In this document: positions 56,410-64,000 of the stretch, one piece after another
Layout: the number at the start of each line of letters is the position of its first letter
Numbering within the stretch: position 1 is the first letter of the stretch
Assembly: GCF_001424875.1 (NCBI RefSeq)
Contig: NZ_LMCT01000045.1
Span: 108 to 64,107, forward strand
Reading direction: 5' to 3'
Source: Kitasatospora sp. Root107
GTDB taxonomy: Bacteria; Actinomycetota; Actinomycetes; Streptomycetales; Streptomycetaceae
Length of the DNA: 64,000 bases
Position numbers and translations under genes: made by a program
Notes under the pieces: generated by a model
The model's input: the letters and a program-made list of their open reading frames with translations, nothing else
Told to the model about the DNA's origin: nothing
Database searches by the model: none

Positions 56410-56646
56410 ACCCGGCCCGTACGTCAACAACAGGTGAAGATCCGATCTGGTCCGACCGGATCGGATCGTTTGCCGCCTGGATTCGTCCGGGATTCTCCCC
56501 GCCTGTCCGTCCCCCGGGAAATGATCACCAAGCTTTGTGTGCCAGAGTTGCCCAACCCGCCCCGATCGCCCGTACCCTACGGGCCAGGCCGCACCGCCGG
56601 GAGACGGCGGGCAGTTGATGAGCAAGTGGAGCACGGTGGATTCCTG

Positions 56647-57528
56647 GTGAACCGGACGATCATGCTGCCGGCCTCGCTCGACGAGGCCGTCGAGGCGCTC
56701 GCCGCCACTCCTGGCGCGGTGCCGGTGGCCGGTGCCACCGACCTGATGGAAGCGGTCAACGCGGGCCGCCTCCGCCCGGCCGCGCTGATCGGCCTCGGCC
56801 GGATCACCGAACTGCGCGGCTGGCGCTACGAGGACGGCGGCACCGCGGTCCTCGGCGCCGGGCTGACCCACGCCCGGATGGACCGCCCGGACTTCGCCGC
56901 GCTGATCCCGGCGCTGGCGGACGCCGCCCGGACCGCCGGGCCGCCGCAGATCCGCAACGTCGGCACGCTCGGCGGCAACATCGCCACCGCCGCACCCGCC
57001 GGGGACACCCTGCCGGTGCTCGCCGCGCTGGAGGCCACCGTCACGCTGGCCCGGGCCGGCGCCACCCGCGAGGTGCCGGTCAGTCACCTGCTCACCGGCC
57101 TGGACCCGGTCCGCCCGGGCGAGTTGCTCACCTGGGTGCGGGTCCCGCTGCTGCACGCCCCGCAGGTCTTCCTGAAGGCCACCGGTCGCAGCGGCCCGTC
57201 CCGCGCCACCGCCTCGGTCGCCCTGGTGCTGGACCCGGCCCGGCGGGCCGTCCGGTGCGCCGTCGGTGCCGTCGCCCCCGTACCGCTGCGCCCGCTGGAG
57301 GCCGAGTCCTGGGTGGCCGGCTGCATCGACTGGGACGCCCGCGGCGACCAGGCCGCCAGCGCCATCGACCCGGCCGCGGCCGCCGCGTTCGGCGACTACG
57401 TGGCCGCCGCCTGCGTGCCCGACGGCATGACGGAGAGCGGCCCCGGGGGGGCGCACGCGGCCGCGCTGAGGCTGCGGCGTACGGTATCCGTGCTGGCCCG
57501 CCGGGCACTGGGAAGGGCGCTGAAGTGA
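56647..57528 (+). CDS. Molybdenum hydroxylase-like FAD subunit
   Basis: GTG 56647 is chosen because GGTGGA precedes it and the domain starts immediately (TIMLPASLDEAVEALAATPG). The 293-residue product is a CoxM/XdhB-type FAD-binding subunit with VAGATDLMEAVNAG and RNVGTLGGNIATAAPAGD, the two FAD pyrophosphate loops, and a C-terminal CO-dehydrogenase flavoprotein-like domain. It overlaps the iron-sulfur subunit by four bases (GTGA). It would pass electrons from the 2Fe-2S subunit to an acceptor. Confidence 0.9.
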   Translation: MNRTIMLPASLDEAVEALAATPGAVPVAGATDLMEAVNAGRLRPAALIGLGRITELRGWRYEDGGTAVLGAGLTHARMDRPDFAALIPALADAARTAGPPQIRNVGTLGGNIATAAPAGDTLPVLAALEATVTLARAGATREVPVSHLLTGLDPVRPGELLTWVRVPLLHAPQVFLKATGRSGPSRATASVALVLDPARRAVRCAVGAVAPVPLRPLEAESWVAGCIDWDARGDQAASAIDPAAAAAFGDYVAAACVPDGMTESGPGGAHAAALRLRRTVSVLARRALGRALK

Positions 57529-58470
57529 CGGACGACCTCATGGGCGCCGACGTGCGTCCGACCGCCTCGTACACCCTGCGGGTCAACGGCTTCGAACGGC
57601 CGGTCAACGACGCGTGGATCGGCGAGAGCCTGCTCTACGTGCTGCGCGAGCGGCTCGGCCTGGCCGGTGCCAAGGACGGCTGCGAGCAGGGCGAGTGCGG
57701 GGCCTGCTCGGTGCAGGTGGACGGCCAGTTGGTGGCCGGCTGCCTGGTGCCCGCCGCGCTCGCCTCGGACAGCGAGATCGCCACCGTCGAGGGCCTGTCG
57801 GCCGGCGGCGCGGCCAGCGACGTGCAGCAGGCACTCGCCGACTCCGGTGCCGTGCAGTGCGGTTACTGCACTCCCGGGATGGCGATGGCGGTCCACGACC
57901 TGCTCCAGCGCAACCACCGGCCCAGCGAGGTGGAGGCCAGGCAGGCGCTCTGCGGCAACCTCTGTCGCTGCACCGGCTACCAGGGCGTGCTGGCCGCCGT
58001 ACAGGCCGTCGCCGAGGCGCGTGGGGTGGTCGAGGAGCCCGCCGCCGAGCCGGCCGCCGCCCCGCCGGCCCCGCAGGTCCCGGTGCTGCCCACCCAGTCC
58101 GCCGCCGACCTGCCGCTGGCCGGTGAGCACCCGCTGTACGCCGACTCCGAGGTCTGGGTCGAGGCCGAGCCGCAGCCTGCGGCCCGCGAGTACGCGGCCA
58201 CCACCCCCGTACTACGACCCGGCGCCGTACGACCCGGGCTTCGAAGCCCCGTACGAAACCGGCCGGCACGAGGCGACCCCGGCCCACGGCACCGCCGCGG
58301 ACGGCCCGGTCGGCACCCCCGCGCACGGCACCCCGTACTACCCGACCCCTGCACACGGCACGCCCTTCGACGGGCCGGTCCACGGCGGTACGGCCCCCGG
58401 CGTGCAGCCGGGCTACGACGGCAACACCCCGCCCCACGGCATCCGGCTCCCCGAGGACGATCGCGCATGA
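57525..58470 (+). CDS. 2Fe-2S subunit, apparent +1 frameshift at C-tract
   Basis: From GTG 57525 the frame encodes a CoxS-type protein with both iron-sulfur sites: CEQGECGACSVQ with the later C (plant ferredoxin type), and QCGYCTPGM with CGNLCRCTGYQG (helical domain). After about residue 226 (REYAATTP) the frame becomes Arg/Pro-rich and runs on into the next gene. The +1 frame instead continues as PPYYDPAPYDPGFEAPYETG to HGIRLPEDDRA and stops at 58468-58470, overlapping the next ATG (ATGA) with high third-position GC. The span is 946 bases, one too many. The switch lies at CCCCC 58204-58208, so a sequencing error, a real mutation or slippage is implied. Confidence 0.85.
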
Positions 58471-60803
58471 GCTCGCCCACCGACCTCACCGCCCCGCTCG
58501 CGCCGTCGGCCTCGGCCGAGGAACTGCCGGACGGCGCCGAGCCGTTCGGCCTCGGCAGCTCCGCCCCGCGGACCGACGCGCTGCCCAAGGCGCTCGGCAT
58601 CTACCCGTACGCCGCCGACCTGTGGGCCGAGGGGCTGCTCTGGGGCGCGGTGCTGCGCTCGCCTTACCCGTACGCCCGGATCGTCTCGATCGACACCAGC
58701 GCCGCGCTGGCGGTGCCCGGCGTGCACGCCGTGATCACCGCCGCCGACCTGCCGCCGGGCCCCGAGGGCACGCCGGACGTCGCCCCGGACGGCCGCGGTT
58801 CCGCCGACCGGCCGGTGCTGGCCTCCGGCGTGGTCCGCCACCACGGCGAGCCGGTCGCCGCCGTCGCCGCCGACCACCCGGACACCGCCCGGCTGGCCGC
58901 CGCCTCGATCGTGGTCGAGTACGAGCCGCTGGAGCCGGTCACCGACCCCGAGCAGTCCTTCAACGCCCCGCCGCTGCACCCCGACGGCAACCTGTTCCGC
59001 CACCTGCCGCTGCGCAGCGGCGACCCGGAGGCGGTCGGCGAGGTGATCGTCGAGGGCCTGTACCAGGTCGGCCGGCAGGACCCGGCGCCGATCGGCGCCG
59101 AGGCCGGACTGGCCGTCCCGCGCCCCGACGGCGGCGTCGAACTGCACCTCTCCTCCACCGACCCGCACGGCGACCGGGACCGCACCGCGGCCGGTCTCGG
59201 CCTGGACCCGGACCGGGTCCGCCTGGTGGTCACCGGCGTGCCCGGCGCCACCGCCGACCGCGAGGACCGTTCGTTCCAGGTCACCCTGGCGCTGCTCGCG
59301 CTGCGCACCGGCCGCCCGGTGAAGATGACCCTCACCCGCGAGGAGTCCTTCCAGACCCACACCAGCCGGCACCCCGCGCTGCTGCGCTACCGCCACCACG
59401 CCGACGCCGAGGGCCGGTTGGTCAAGGTCGAGGCGCAGATCCTGCTGGACGGCGGGGCCTACGCCGAGGTCTCGGCCGAGGCGCTGGCCGCCGCCGCGGC
59501 CTTCTCGGTCGGCCCCTACGTCTGCCCGAACGTCTTCGTCGACGCCTGGGCGGTGCGCACCAACAACCCGCCAGCCGGACGGATGCGGGGCGAGGGCGCA
59601 CTGCAGACCTGTTTCGCGTACGAGTCCCAACTCGACCAGCTGGCCGTCCAGTTGGGGCTCGACCCGTTGGAGATCCGACGCCGCAACGCGCTCGCCACCG
59701 GTGACCTGATGCCGACCGGACAGGCCGTCACCTGCCCCGCCCCGGTCGCCGCACTGCTCGACGCGGTCTCCACCGCACCGCTGCCACCACTCCCGCTGGA
59801 CGACCCGGACAGCGAGTGGCTGCTGCCTGGCGGCCCGGGCGGCGCCGGTGATCCGGCCGCCGTCCGCCGCGGGATCGGCTACGCGGTCGGCATGGTGCAC
59901 ATGCTCGGCGCGGAGGGCGAGGACGAGGTCTCCACCGCCACCGTCCGGGTCAGCGGCGACCACGCCACCGTGATCTGCGCGGCGGTCGACTCGGGGCAGG
60001 GCTTCGCCACCCTGGCCCGGCAGATCGTGCAGTCCGTGCTGGGTGTCTCCGAGGTCTACATCGCCCCCGCCGACAGCGACCAGTCCTCGGCCGGACCGTC
60101 CGCTCGGGGTCGGCACACCTGGGTCTCCGGCGGAGCGGTGGAGCGGGCCGCACTGATGGTCCGGCACCAGCTGCTGCAGCCGATCGCGGCCAACTTCGGG
60201 ATGTCCGTCGAGCTGCTCTCGATCGCCGACGGCAAGATCACCTCGTACGACGGCGTGCTCGGCATGCCGGTCACCGAGGCACTGGAGGGCAAGGAGCTCT
60301 GGGCCACCGCCCAGTGCCGGCCGCACCCCACCGAGCCGCTGGACGAGGCCGGGCAGGGCGACGCCTTTGTCTCGATCGCGTTCTGCGCGATGCGGGCGGT
60401 GGTCGACGTCGACATCGAGCTCGGCGCCGTCCGGGTGGTCGAGATGACGGTCGCCCAGGACGTCGGGCGGGCTCTGAACCCCCGTCAGATCGAGGACCGG
60501 ATCGAGGCGGCAGTCGCCCAGGGCGTCGGTCTCGCCCTGCTGGAGGACCTCCGCACCGAGGGCGGCCGCCTGGTCAACCCCTCGCTCACCGGCTACCGGC
60601 TCCCCACCGCCCTGGACGCCCCCGAGGTCCGGATCGCCGCCCTGATCGAGGACCGCGACGTGGTCGCGACCTTCGGCGCCAAGGCGGTCAGCGCCGTCCC
60701 GGCCGTGGTGGCCCCGGCCGCCGTGGCCGCCGCCGTCCGGGCCGCCACGGGGCTGGCGGTCGGGCGGCTGCCGATCCTGCCCGAGGACGCGACGGTCGGC
60801 TGA
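58467..60803 (+). CDS. Molybdopterin-binding subunit, xanthine dehydrogenase-like
   Basis: A 778-residue CoxL/XdhA-family large subunit from ATG 58467. Domain order is normal: Ald_Xan_dh_C (about 35-150, DALPKALGIYPYAADLW), then the Mo-cofactor domains with VDSGQGFATLARQIV (GQG motif), QCRPHPTEPLDEAGQGDAFVS and DVGRALNPRQIEDRIEAAVAQG. The usual KGVGEPP loop, whose Glu is the catalytic base of this family, reads KAVSAVP here, with Ala743 at the Glu position, and the RGAG-type loop is RMRGEG. The substrate is unknown, and the enzyme may be inactive or use different chemistry. Confidence 0.88.
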   Translation: MSSPTDLTAPLAPSASAEELPDGAEPFGLGSSAPRTDALPKALGIYPYAADLWAEGLLWGAVLRSPYPYARIVSIDTSAALAVPGVHAVITAADLPPGPEGTPDVAPDGRGSADRPVLASGVVRHHGEPVAAVAADHPDTARLAAASIVVEYEPLEPVTDPEQSFNAPPLHPDGNLFRHLPLRSGDPEAVGEVIVEGLYQVGRQDPAPIGAEAGLAVPRPDGGVELHLSSTDPHGDRDRTAAGLGLDPDRVRLVVTGVPGATADREDRSFQVTLALLALRTGRPVKMTLTREESFQTHTSRHPALLRYRHHADAEGRLVKVEAQILLDGGAYAEVSAEALAAAAAFSVGPYVCPNVFVDAWAVRTNNPPAGRMRGEGALQTCFAYESQLDQLAVQLGLDPLEIRRRNALATGDLMPTGQAVTCPAPVAALLDAVSTAPLPPLPLDDPDSEWLLPGGPGGAGDPAAVRRGIGYAVGMVHMLGAEGEDEVSTATVRVSGDHATVICAAVDSGQGFATLARQIVQSVLGVSEVYIAPADSDQSSAGPSARGRHTWVSGGAVERAALMVRHQLLQPIAANFGMSVELLSIADGKITSYDGVLGMPVTEALEGKELWATAQCRPHPTEPLDEAGQGDAFVSIAFCAMRAVVDVDIELGAVRVVEMTVAQDVGRALNPRQIEDRIEAAVAQGVGLALLEDLRTEGGRLVNPSLTGYRLPTALDAPEVRIAALIEDRDVVATFGAKAVSAVPAVVAPAAVAAAVRAATGLAVGRLPILPEDATVG

Positions 60804-60911
60804 CGTCTTGCTGACGTCCGGCCGGTGGGCGGCTGACGGACCGTCGGACCGTCTGGTTAGGGTGTTCCCCGGTAAAGCTGATTTTTGAGCGGGGAACGGG
60901 CGGGGGTCCGA

Positions 60912-61229
60912 GTGCAGGACATGAACATCACCACCAGCGGGGTACGCAGGGCGGGCGACAGCATGGGGGAGCTGAGCGGCCAGACCAAGAGCCGGCTCTC
61001 CGGTGCGCTGGACAGCAGTGAGACCGCGGGTTCGCTGGACGCGGGCTGGTCCTCCGCGGCGACCCTGCGGGAGTGCGCCGGGGACTGGGAGCGCCACATG
61101 GTGGTGCTGGCCGACCGGATGCAGCAGCTCTCCGAGCAGCTGCACAGCTCGGCCAACTCGTACGACGCGGCCGACGCCGAGGCGGACGCCCGGATGCGGG
61201 CGGCGATGACCGACCTCGGGCGGGTGTGA
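60912..61229 (+). CDS. WXG100-like small protein
   Basis: GTG 60912 is chosen because GGGGG precedes it; a TTG nine codons earlier and an ATG at 60921 are alternatives. The product is about 105 helical residues with DAGWSSAATLRECAGDWERHM at the turn and a second amphipathic helix. It overlaps the amidase gene by four bases (GTGA). Size and context fit a WXG100-type partner for that effector. Confidence 0.65.
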   Translation: MQDMNITTSGVRRAGDSMGELSGQTKSRLSGALDSSETAGSLDAGWSSAATLRECAGDWERHMVVLADRMQQLSEQLHSSANSYDAADAEADARMRAAMTDLGRV

Positions 61230-62494
61230 GCGCCGTGATCACCTTCGCCGATCTGAAGAACGCCCACCCGACGCAGTGGCAGACCGCCGCCGAGGACTGG
61301 CTCTCGCTCTCCAAGCACGCGTTGCAGGCCGCCGATGACGTCCGGGGCCAGGGCAGCCGCCCGCTGGCGGAGAACTGGACCGACGCGGTCGGGCAGCAGG
61401 CCGCCGCCGACCTGAAGGACATCGCCGACCGGCTGGAGGCCGGCGCGGACATCATGCGCGGCATCACCATGGTGCTGGACGGGCTCGCCTCGTCCATGGA
61501 GTACGCCCAGCGCACCCTGCAGCACGCCCTCGAACTCGCCGAGGCCTACCAGATCACGGTGGACGAGAACGGCAACACCTCCACCCAGGGCGAGGGCGTC
61601 ACCAGCGAGAAGCTCAACAACCTCAACGACGTCTCCGACCTCATCAAGGAGGCGCTGCGCCAGGCCCGCGAGGCCGACGCGCTCGCCGAGCCCGAACTGC
61701 GCACCCTGATGGGCAAGACGTACGAGTCGGACCCGTCCAAGGCGCTGGACGAGGCGCAGACCGCCGCCTCGCACACCCAGATGAACATCCTCTCCAGCAG
61801 CATCCCCGACGGCACCGACCAGCAGGTGGTCCGGGACTGGTGGGCCGGTCTGACGGTGCAGGAGCAGCGCGAACTGATGCGGGCCGAGCCCGTGAAGCTC
61901 GCCAACCTGGACGGCATCCCGGAGGACGTCAAGCTCGACCTGCACGGCCGGGACGGCAAGTACGACCGGGTCAAGCAGGTGCAGTGGGCGCTGGATCACT
62001 GGGACGATCAGTCGATCGACAAGCTGGACAACAACTGCACCAACTTCGCCTCGGAGTCGCTGCGGCAGGGCGGCGTCAAGGAGAAGCCGGACAGCGGCTG
62101 GGGCCCCGGCTGGTCGGACGACAGCTGGGGACGCGACGACGACGCCGACTCCGGCTGGTACGACGAGCGGATGGACTACTCGAAGAGCTGGGGCGCCGCC
62201 GAGAACCTGCAGAACTTCATGCTGGAGAACGGCGGTTACGAGGTCCCGGCCTCCCAGGCGATGCCCGGCGACCTGATCTTCTACGAGCAGTCCGGCGACA
62301 ACGAGCACATCGAGAAGGGCAACACCCACCACGCCGCCGTGGTCACCGCCGTCACCCCCGACGGCGACGTCAAGTACACCCAGCACACCACCTCCCGACA
62401 GAACGTCAGCCTGGACGGGCGGGTTCACGCCACCGAGAAGGCCGAGGGCGAACAGAAGGTCCGCATCGTGCGCGTCTCCCCGAGTTGGTACTGA
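61226..62494 (+). CDS. Type VII-like effector with C-terminal amidase domain
   Basis: A 422-residue protein from GTG 61226. The N-terminal half (about 1-190) is a WXG/LXG-like helical region with ENWTDAVGQQAAADLK. The C-terminal part (about 255-420) matches the Amidase_6 type: nucleophile C271 in NCTNFASESL, SWGAAENLQNFMLENGGYEV, AMPGDLIFYEQ and catalytic H369 in THHAAVVTAV. This suggests peptidoglycan peptide hydrolysis after export. No signal peptide is seen, so export would depend on a WXG partner, consistent with the preceding gene. Its stop overlaps the next ATG. Confidence 0.8.
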   Translation: MSAVITFADLKNAHPTQWQTAAEDWLSLSKHALQAADDVRGQGSRPLAENWTDAVGQQAAADLKDIADRLEAGADIMRGITMVLDGLASSMEYAQRTLQHALELAEAYQITVDENGNTSTQGEGVTSEKLNNLNDVSDLIKEALRQAREADALAEPELRTLMGKTYESDPSKALDEAQTAASHTQMNILSSSIPDGTDQQVVRDWWAGLTVQEQRELMRAEPVKLANLDGIPEDVKLDLHGRDGKYDRVKQVQWALDHWDDQSIDKLDNNCTNFASESLRQGGVKEKPDSGWGPGWSDDSWGRDDDADSGWYDERMDYSKSWGAAENLQNFMLENGGYEVPASQAMPGDLIFYEQSGDNEHIEKGNTHHAAVVTAVTPDGDVKYTQHTTSRQNVSLDGRVHATEKAEGEQKVRIVRVSPSWY

Positions 62495-62883
62495 TGACGA
62501 CGCGTCTTTCCGGTCTCCTCGGTGTGCTGGCGGCCGTGCTGGGTGGCGCGGCCGCGTGGTGGTTCAGCGTCGCGTACGAGGAGCGGCACCGTGCGGTGCT
62601 GGCCAGCTGTCTGGACCTGCCGGCCAACACCGGTATGCGGGTGGGGGCTTGGGGTGTGCTCGGCTTCGGGCTGCTGGCGGTGCTGGTGCCGTTGGGGCTG
62701 CGCCTGCTGGGACGGGTGCGGCTGGGGGTCCTGGCGGTCCTCGCGATGGTGGCCGGTGTGGCGCTGGTGGGTACGGGCGTCTTCCTGGTCGCCGACACGC
62801 TCGACCTGGGGACGGGGCGGCGGCTGTGCTCCGGCGCTGCGCCGCTGAGCTTTGACGCCCGCGCACATCAGAATTCGGAATGA
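62494..62883 (+). CDS. Small membrane protein
   Basis: A 129-residue protein beginning in the preceding stop (TGATG). It has three hydrophobic helices (about 7-25, 50-72, 77-98), with cysteines in external loops (LASCLDL and RRLCSG). I recognise no family. Its tight coupling to an amidase effector makes it a candidate immunity or anchoring protein; this is inference. Confidence 0.65.
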   Translation: MTTRLSGLLGVLAAVLGGAAAWWFSVAYEERHRAVLASCLDLPANTGMRVGAWGVLGFGLLAVLVPLGLRLLGRVRLGVLAVLAMVAGVALVGTGVFLVADTLDLGTGRRLCSGAAPLSFDARAHQNSE

Positions 62884-62894
62884 GGTCTCACGAC

Positions 62895-63473
62895 ATGCGC
62901 ACTCGACGACTCGTCGGCACAGTGGCGTTGGCGGTGCTCCCGCTCACGCTCGTCTCCTGTTCAGCCATCAGTGCCGTGACTGGTGACTCCGGCAGTACGG
63001 TCAACCTGCCGGTGGAGTCCGAGACCCCGGACACGGGCGCGGCCGCCGGGCCGGTGACCGTGCAGAAGAAGACGCAGACGATTGACGTCTGCACGGTGTT
63101 CACCGCCGCGGACATCAACAAGGCCACCAACGACGAGATGGAGGGCATCATCGACCCCGGCAACTACTGCGTCGTCTCCACGAAGCAGTCGATGCTGGCG
63201 ATCTCGGTGATGGCCGAGCGTTACGACCCTCATCCGGATGGCACCAAGCTTCGGTTCGGTGGCAACCAGGCTTCGCAGAAGCTGACCAAGGCGAGCGGCA
63301 AAAGGCTTGATGAGTGCGACATCGTCGTGCAGCTCAACAGCATCAACGAGTTCGGCGACAACGCGCTGAACGTCAACATCGCGAACTACGACAAGGAGTC
63401 GCAGCCCGATGTCTGCGGAGTCGCTCGGAAGATCACGCAGATGATCTTCGACAAGATCCCGACGGTGAAGTGA
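62895..63473 (+). CDS. Lipoprotein, DUF3558-like
   Basis: ATG 62895 is preferred because GAGG lies 9 bases upstream; ATG 62880, overlapping the previous stop, is the alternative. The 192-residue product has a lipobox LVSC and a mature domain with VCTVFTAADINKATN and NYCVVS, reminiscent of DUF3558 lipoproteins. Two to four cysteines could form disulfides outside the cell. It lies between type VII-like genes and may be an accessory surface factor. Confidence 0.7.
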   Translation: MRTRRLVGTVALAVLPLTLVSCSAISAVTGDSGSTVNLPVESETPDTGAAAGPVTVQKKTQTIDVCTVFTAADINKATNDEMEGIIDPGNYCVVSTKQSMLAISVMAERYDPHPDGTKLRFGGNQASQKLTKASGKRLDECDIVVQLNSINEFGDNALNVNIANYDKESQPDVCGVARKITQMIFDKIPTVK

Positions 63474-63616
63474 CGAATCGAGCCAAGGCGGCTGTGCGGA
63501 ACACGTGCAGAGGCGTGGGGTCCTGCCCATGTCAGCCGGTCGGGAGATACGATCGGACGGTGCGTGCCTCCAAGGCGCGGACCACGGTCTCCAATTGACG
63601 GGGTAACGGGGTAGGG

Positions 63617-64000
63617 ATGACGCTCACCAGGACCATGCGCGCACTGGGTGCCACGACGTTGGCCGCCGGTCTGCTGCTGACCACTGCGCCGTTGGCCTCG
63701 GCGGACCAGGTCCGGGATGGGCAGTGGGCCATCCAGACGCTGGAGCTGGCGAAGGCCTGGTCGGTGAGCAAGGGCACCGGCGTCACTGTCGCGGTCATCG
63801 ACTCAGGGATTGATGTCACCCACCCCGATCTGGCAGGGCAGACACTTCCGGGCTTCGACCCCGGTGGTCAGGGGCGGGAGAAGAGTTCGACCGCCGATCA
63901 CGGCACCGCGATGGCTGCCATCATCGCGGGGAAGGGCCACGGGAACGGCGAGGGTGCAATCGGAGTGGCACCGGGGGCAAAGATCCTGCCGATCTTCAAG
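63617..64000 (+). CDS. S8 serine protease, mycosin-like (3' end beyond window)
   Basis: ATG 63617 opens a frame that is still running at the window end (128 residues seen). A signal peptide (about 1-29, ending PLASA) is followed by the subtilase core: catalytic D62 in VAVIDSGID and H95 in DHGTAMAAIIAG; the serine lies outside the window. The beginning DQVRDGQWAIQTLELAKAWSVSKGTGV is typical of actinobacterial MycP/mycosin proteases of type VII systems. A core secretion cluster may therefore continue to the right. Confidence 0.88.
   Translation, partial: MTLTRTMRALGATTLAAGLLLTTAPLASADQVRDGQWAIQTLELAKAWSVSKGTGVTVAVIDSGIDVTHPDLAGQTLPGFDPGGQGREKSSTADHGTAMAAIIAGKGHGNGEGAIGVAPGAKILPIFK

Noticed and set aside
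57255-60803. True fusion of 2Fe-2S and molybdenum subunits
   Set aside because: The linker in that frame is an Arg/Pro-rich out-of-frame peptide, while the +1 frame has coding-like third positions and an ATGA junction; a frameshift explains it better.

Overview
The window is very GC-rich actinobacterial DNA. Its gene content (tmRNA next to smpB, ftsE-ftsX-prfB beside two PkaA/PkaB-type kinases, NnaR-type regulator next to narK, a 1,646-residue NAD-glutamate dehydrogenase, WXG100/mycosin proteins) points to a Streptomycetaceae chromosome (Streptomyces or Kitasatospora). The gene order of the right two thirds resembles, from memory, the S. coelicolor region around pkaA/pkaB, smpB, narK and hup/murA. 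I cannot separate the two genera from sequence alone.

Region 1 (1-5.2 kb) is an insertion-sequence island: an IS4-family transposase cut by the window edge, a perfect 102-bp direct repeat, an IS1380-family transposase, and an IS110-family element. The IS110 element can be delimited because its 5' non-coding end folds like a bridge RNA, and four stretches of that RNA match the two flanks and the two ends of the element in the expected polarity.

Region 2 (5.2-17.7 kb) is a polymorphic-toxin locus. A 2,282-residue secreted RHS/YD-repeat protein ends in an HExxH metallopeptidase-like tip. Its stop codon overlaps the start of a 92-residue cysteine-rich protein that is the probable immunity protein. 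The tip and this gene are far lower in GC than the rest. Divergently encoded is a 1,678-residue secreted protein with ricin-type and LamG-type domains.

Region 3 (18.2-35.3 kb) is core chromosome: HAD phosphatase, pruA, NAD-glutamate dehydrogenase (proline/glutamate catabolism), an ECF sigma factor with its CU044_5270-type partner, an FHA-FtsK ATPase, two membrane Ser/Thr kinases and prfB.

Region 4 (35.3-42.4 kb) holds ftsE-ftsX, a C-terminal processing protease, a type VII-like cluster (WXG100-like protein, larger secreted protein, two unknowns), then smpB and ssrA.

Region 5 (42.4-53.6 kb) holds a secreted PHB-depolymerase-type esterase with a lectin domain, narK and nnaR (with a 139-bp palindromic element between them), a HelD-like helicase, NAD-malic enzyme, hup and murA.

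Region 6 (53.8-64 kb) holds yqgE, a DUF3039 gene, a GH20 hexosaminidase, and a three-subunit molybdenum hydroxylase-like operon with an apparent frameshift and a missing catalytic glutamate. It ends in a type VII-like cluster with an amidase effector, a lipoprotein and a mycosin-like protease cut by the window edge. Most transcription units are separated by long perfect hairpins.
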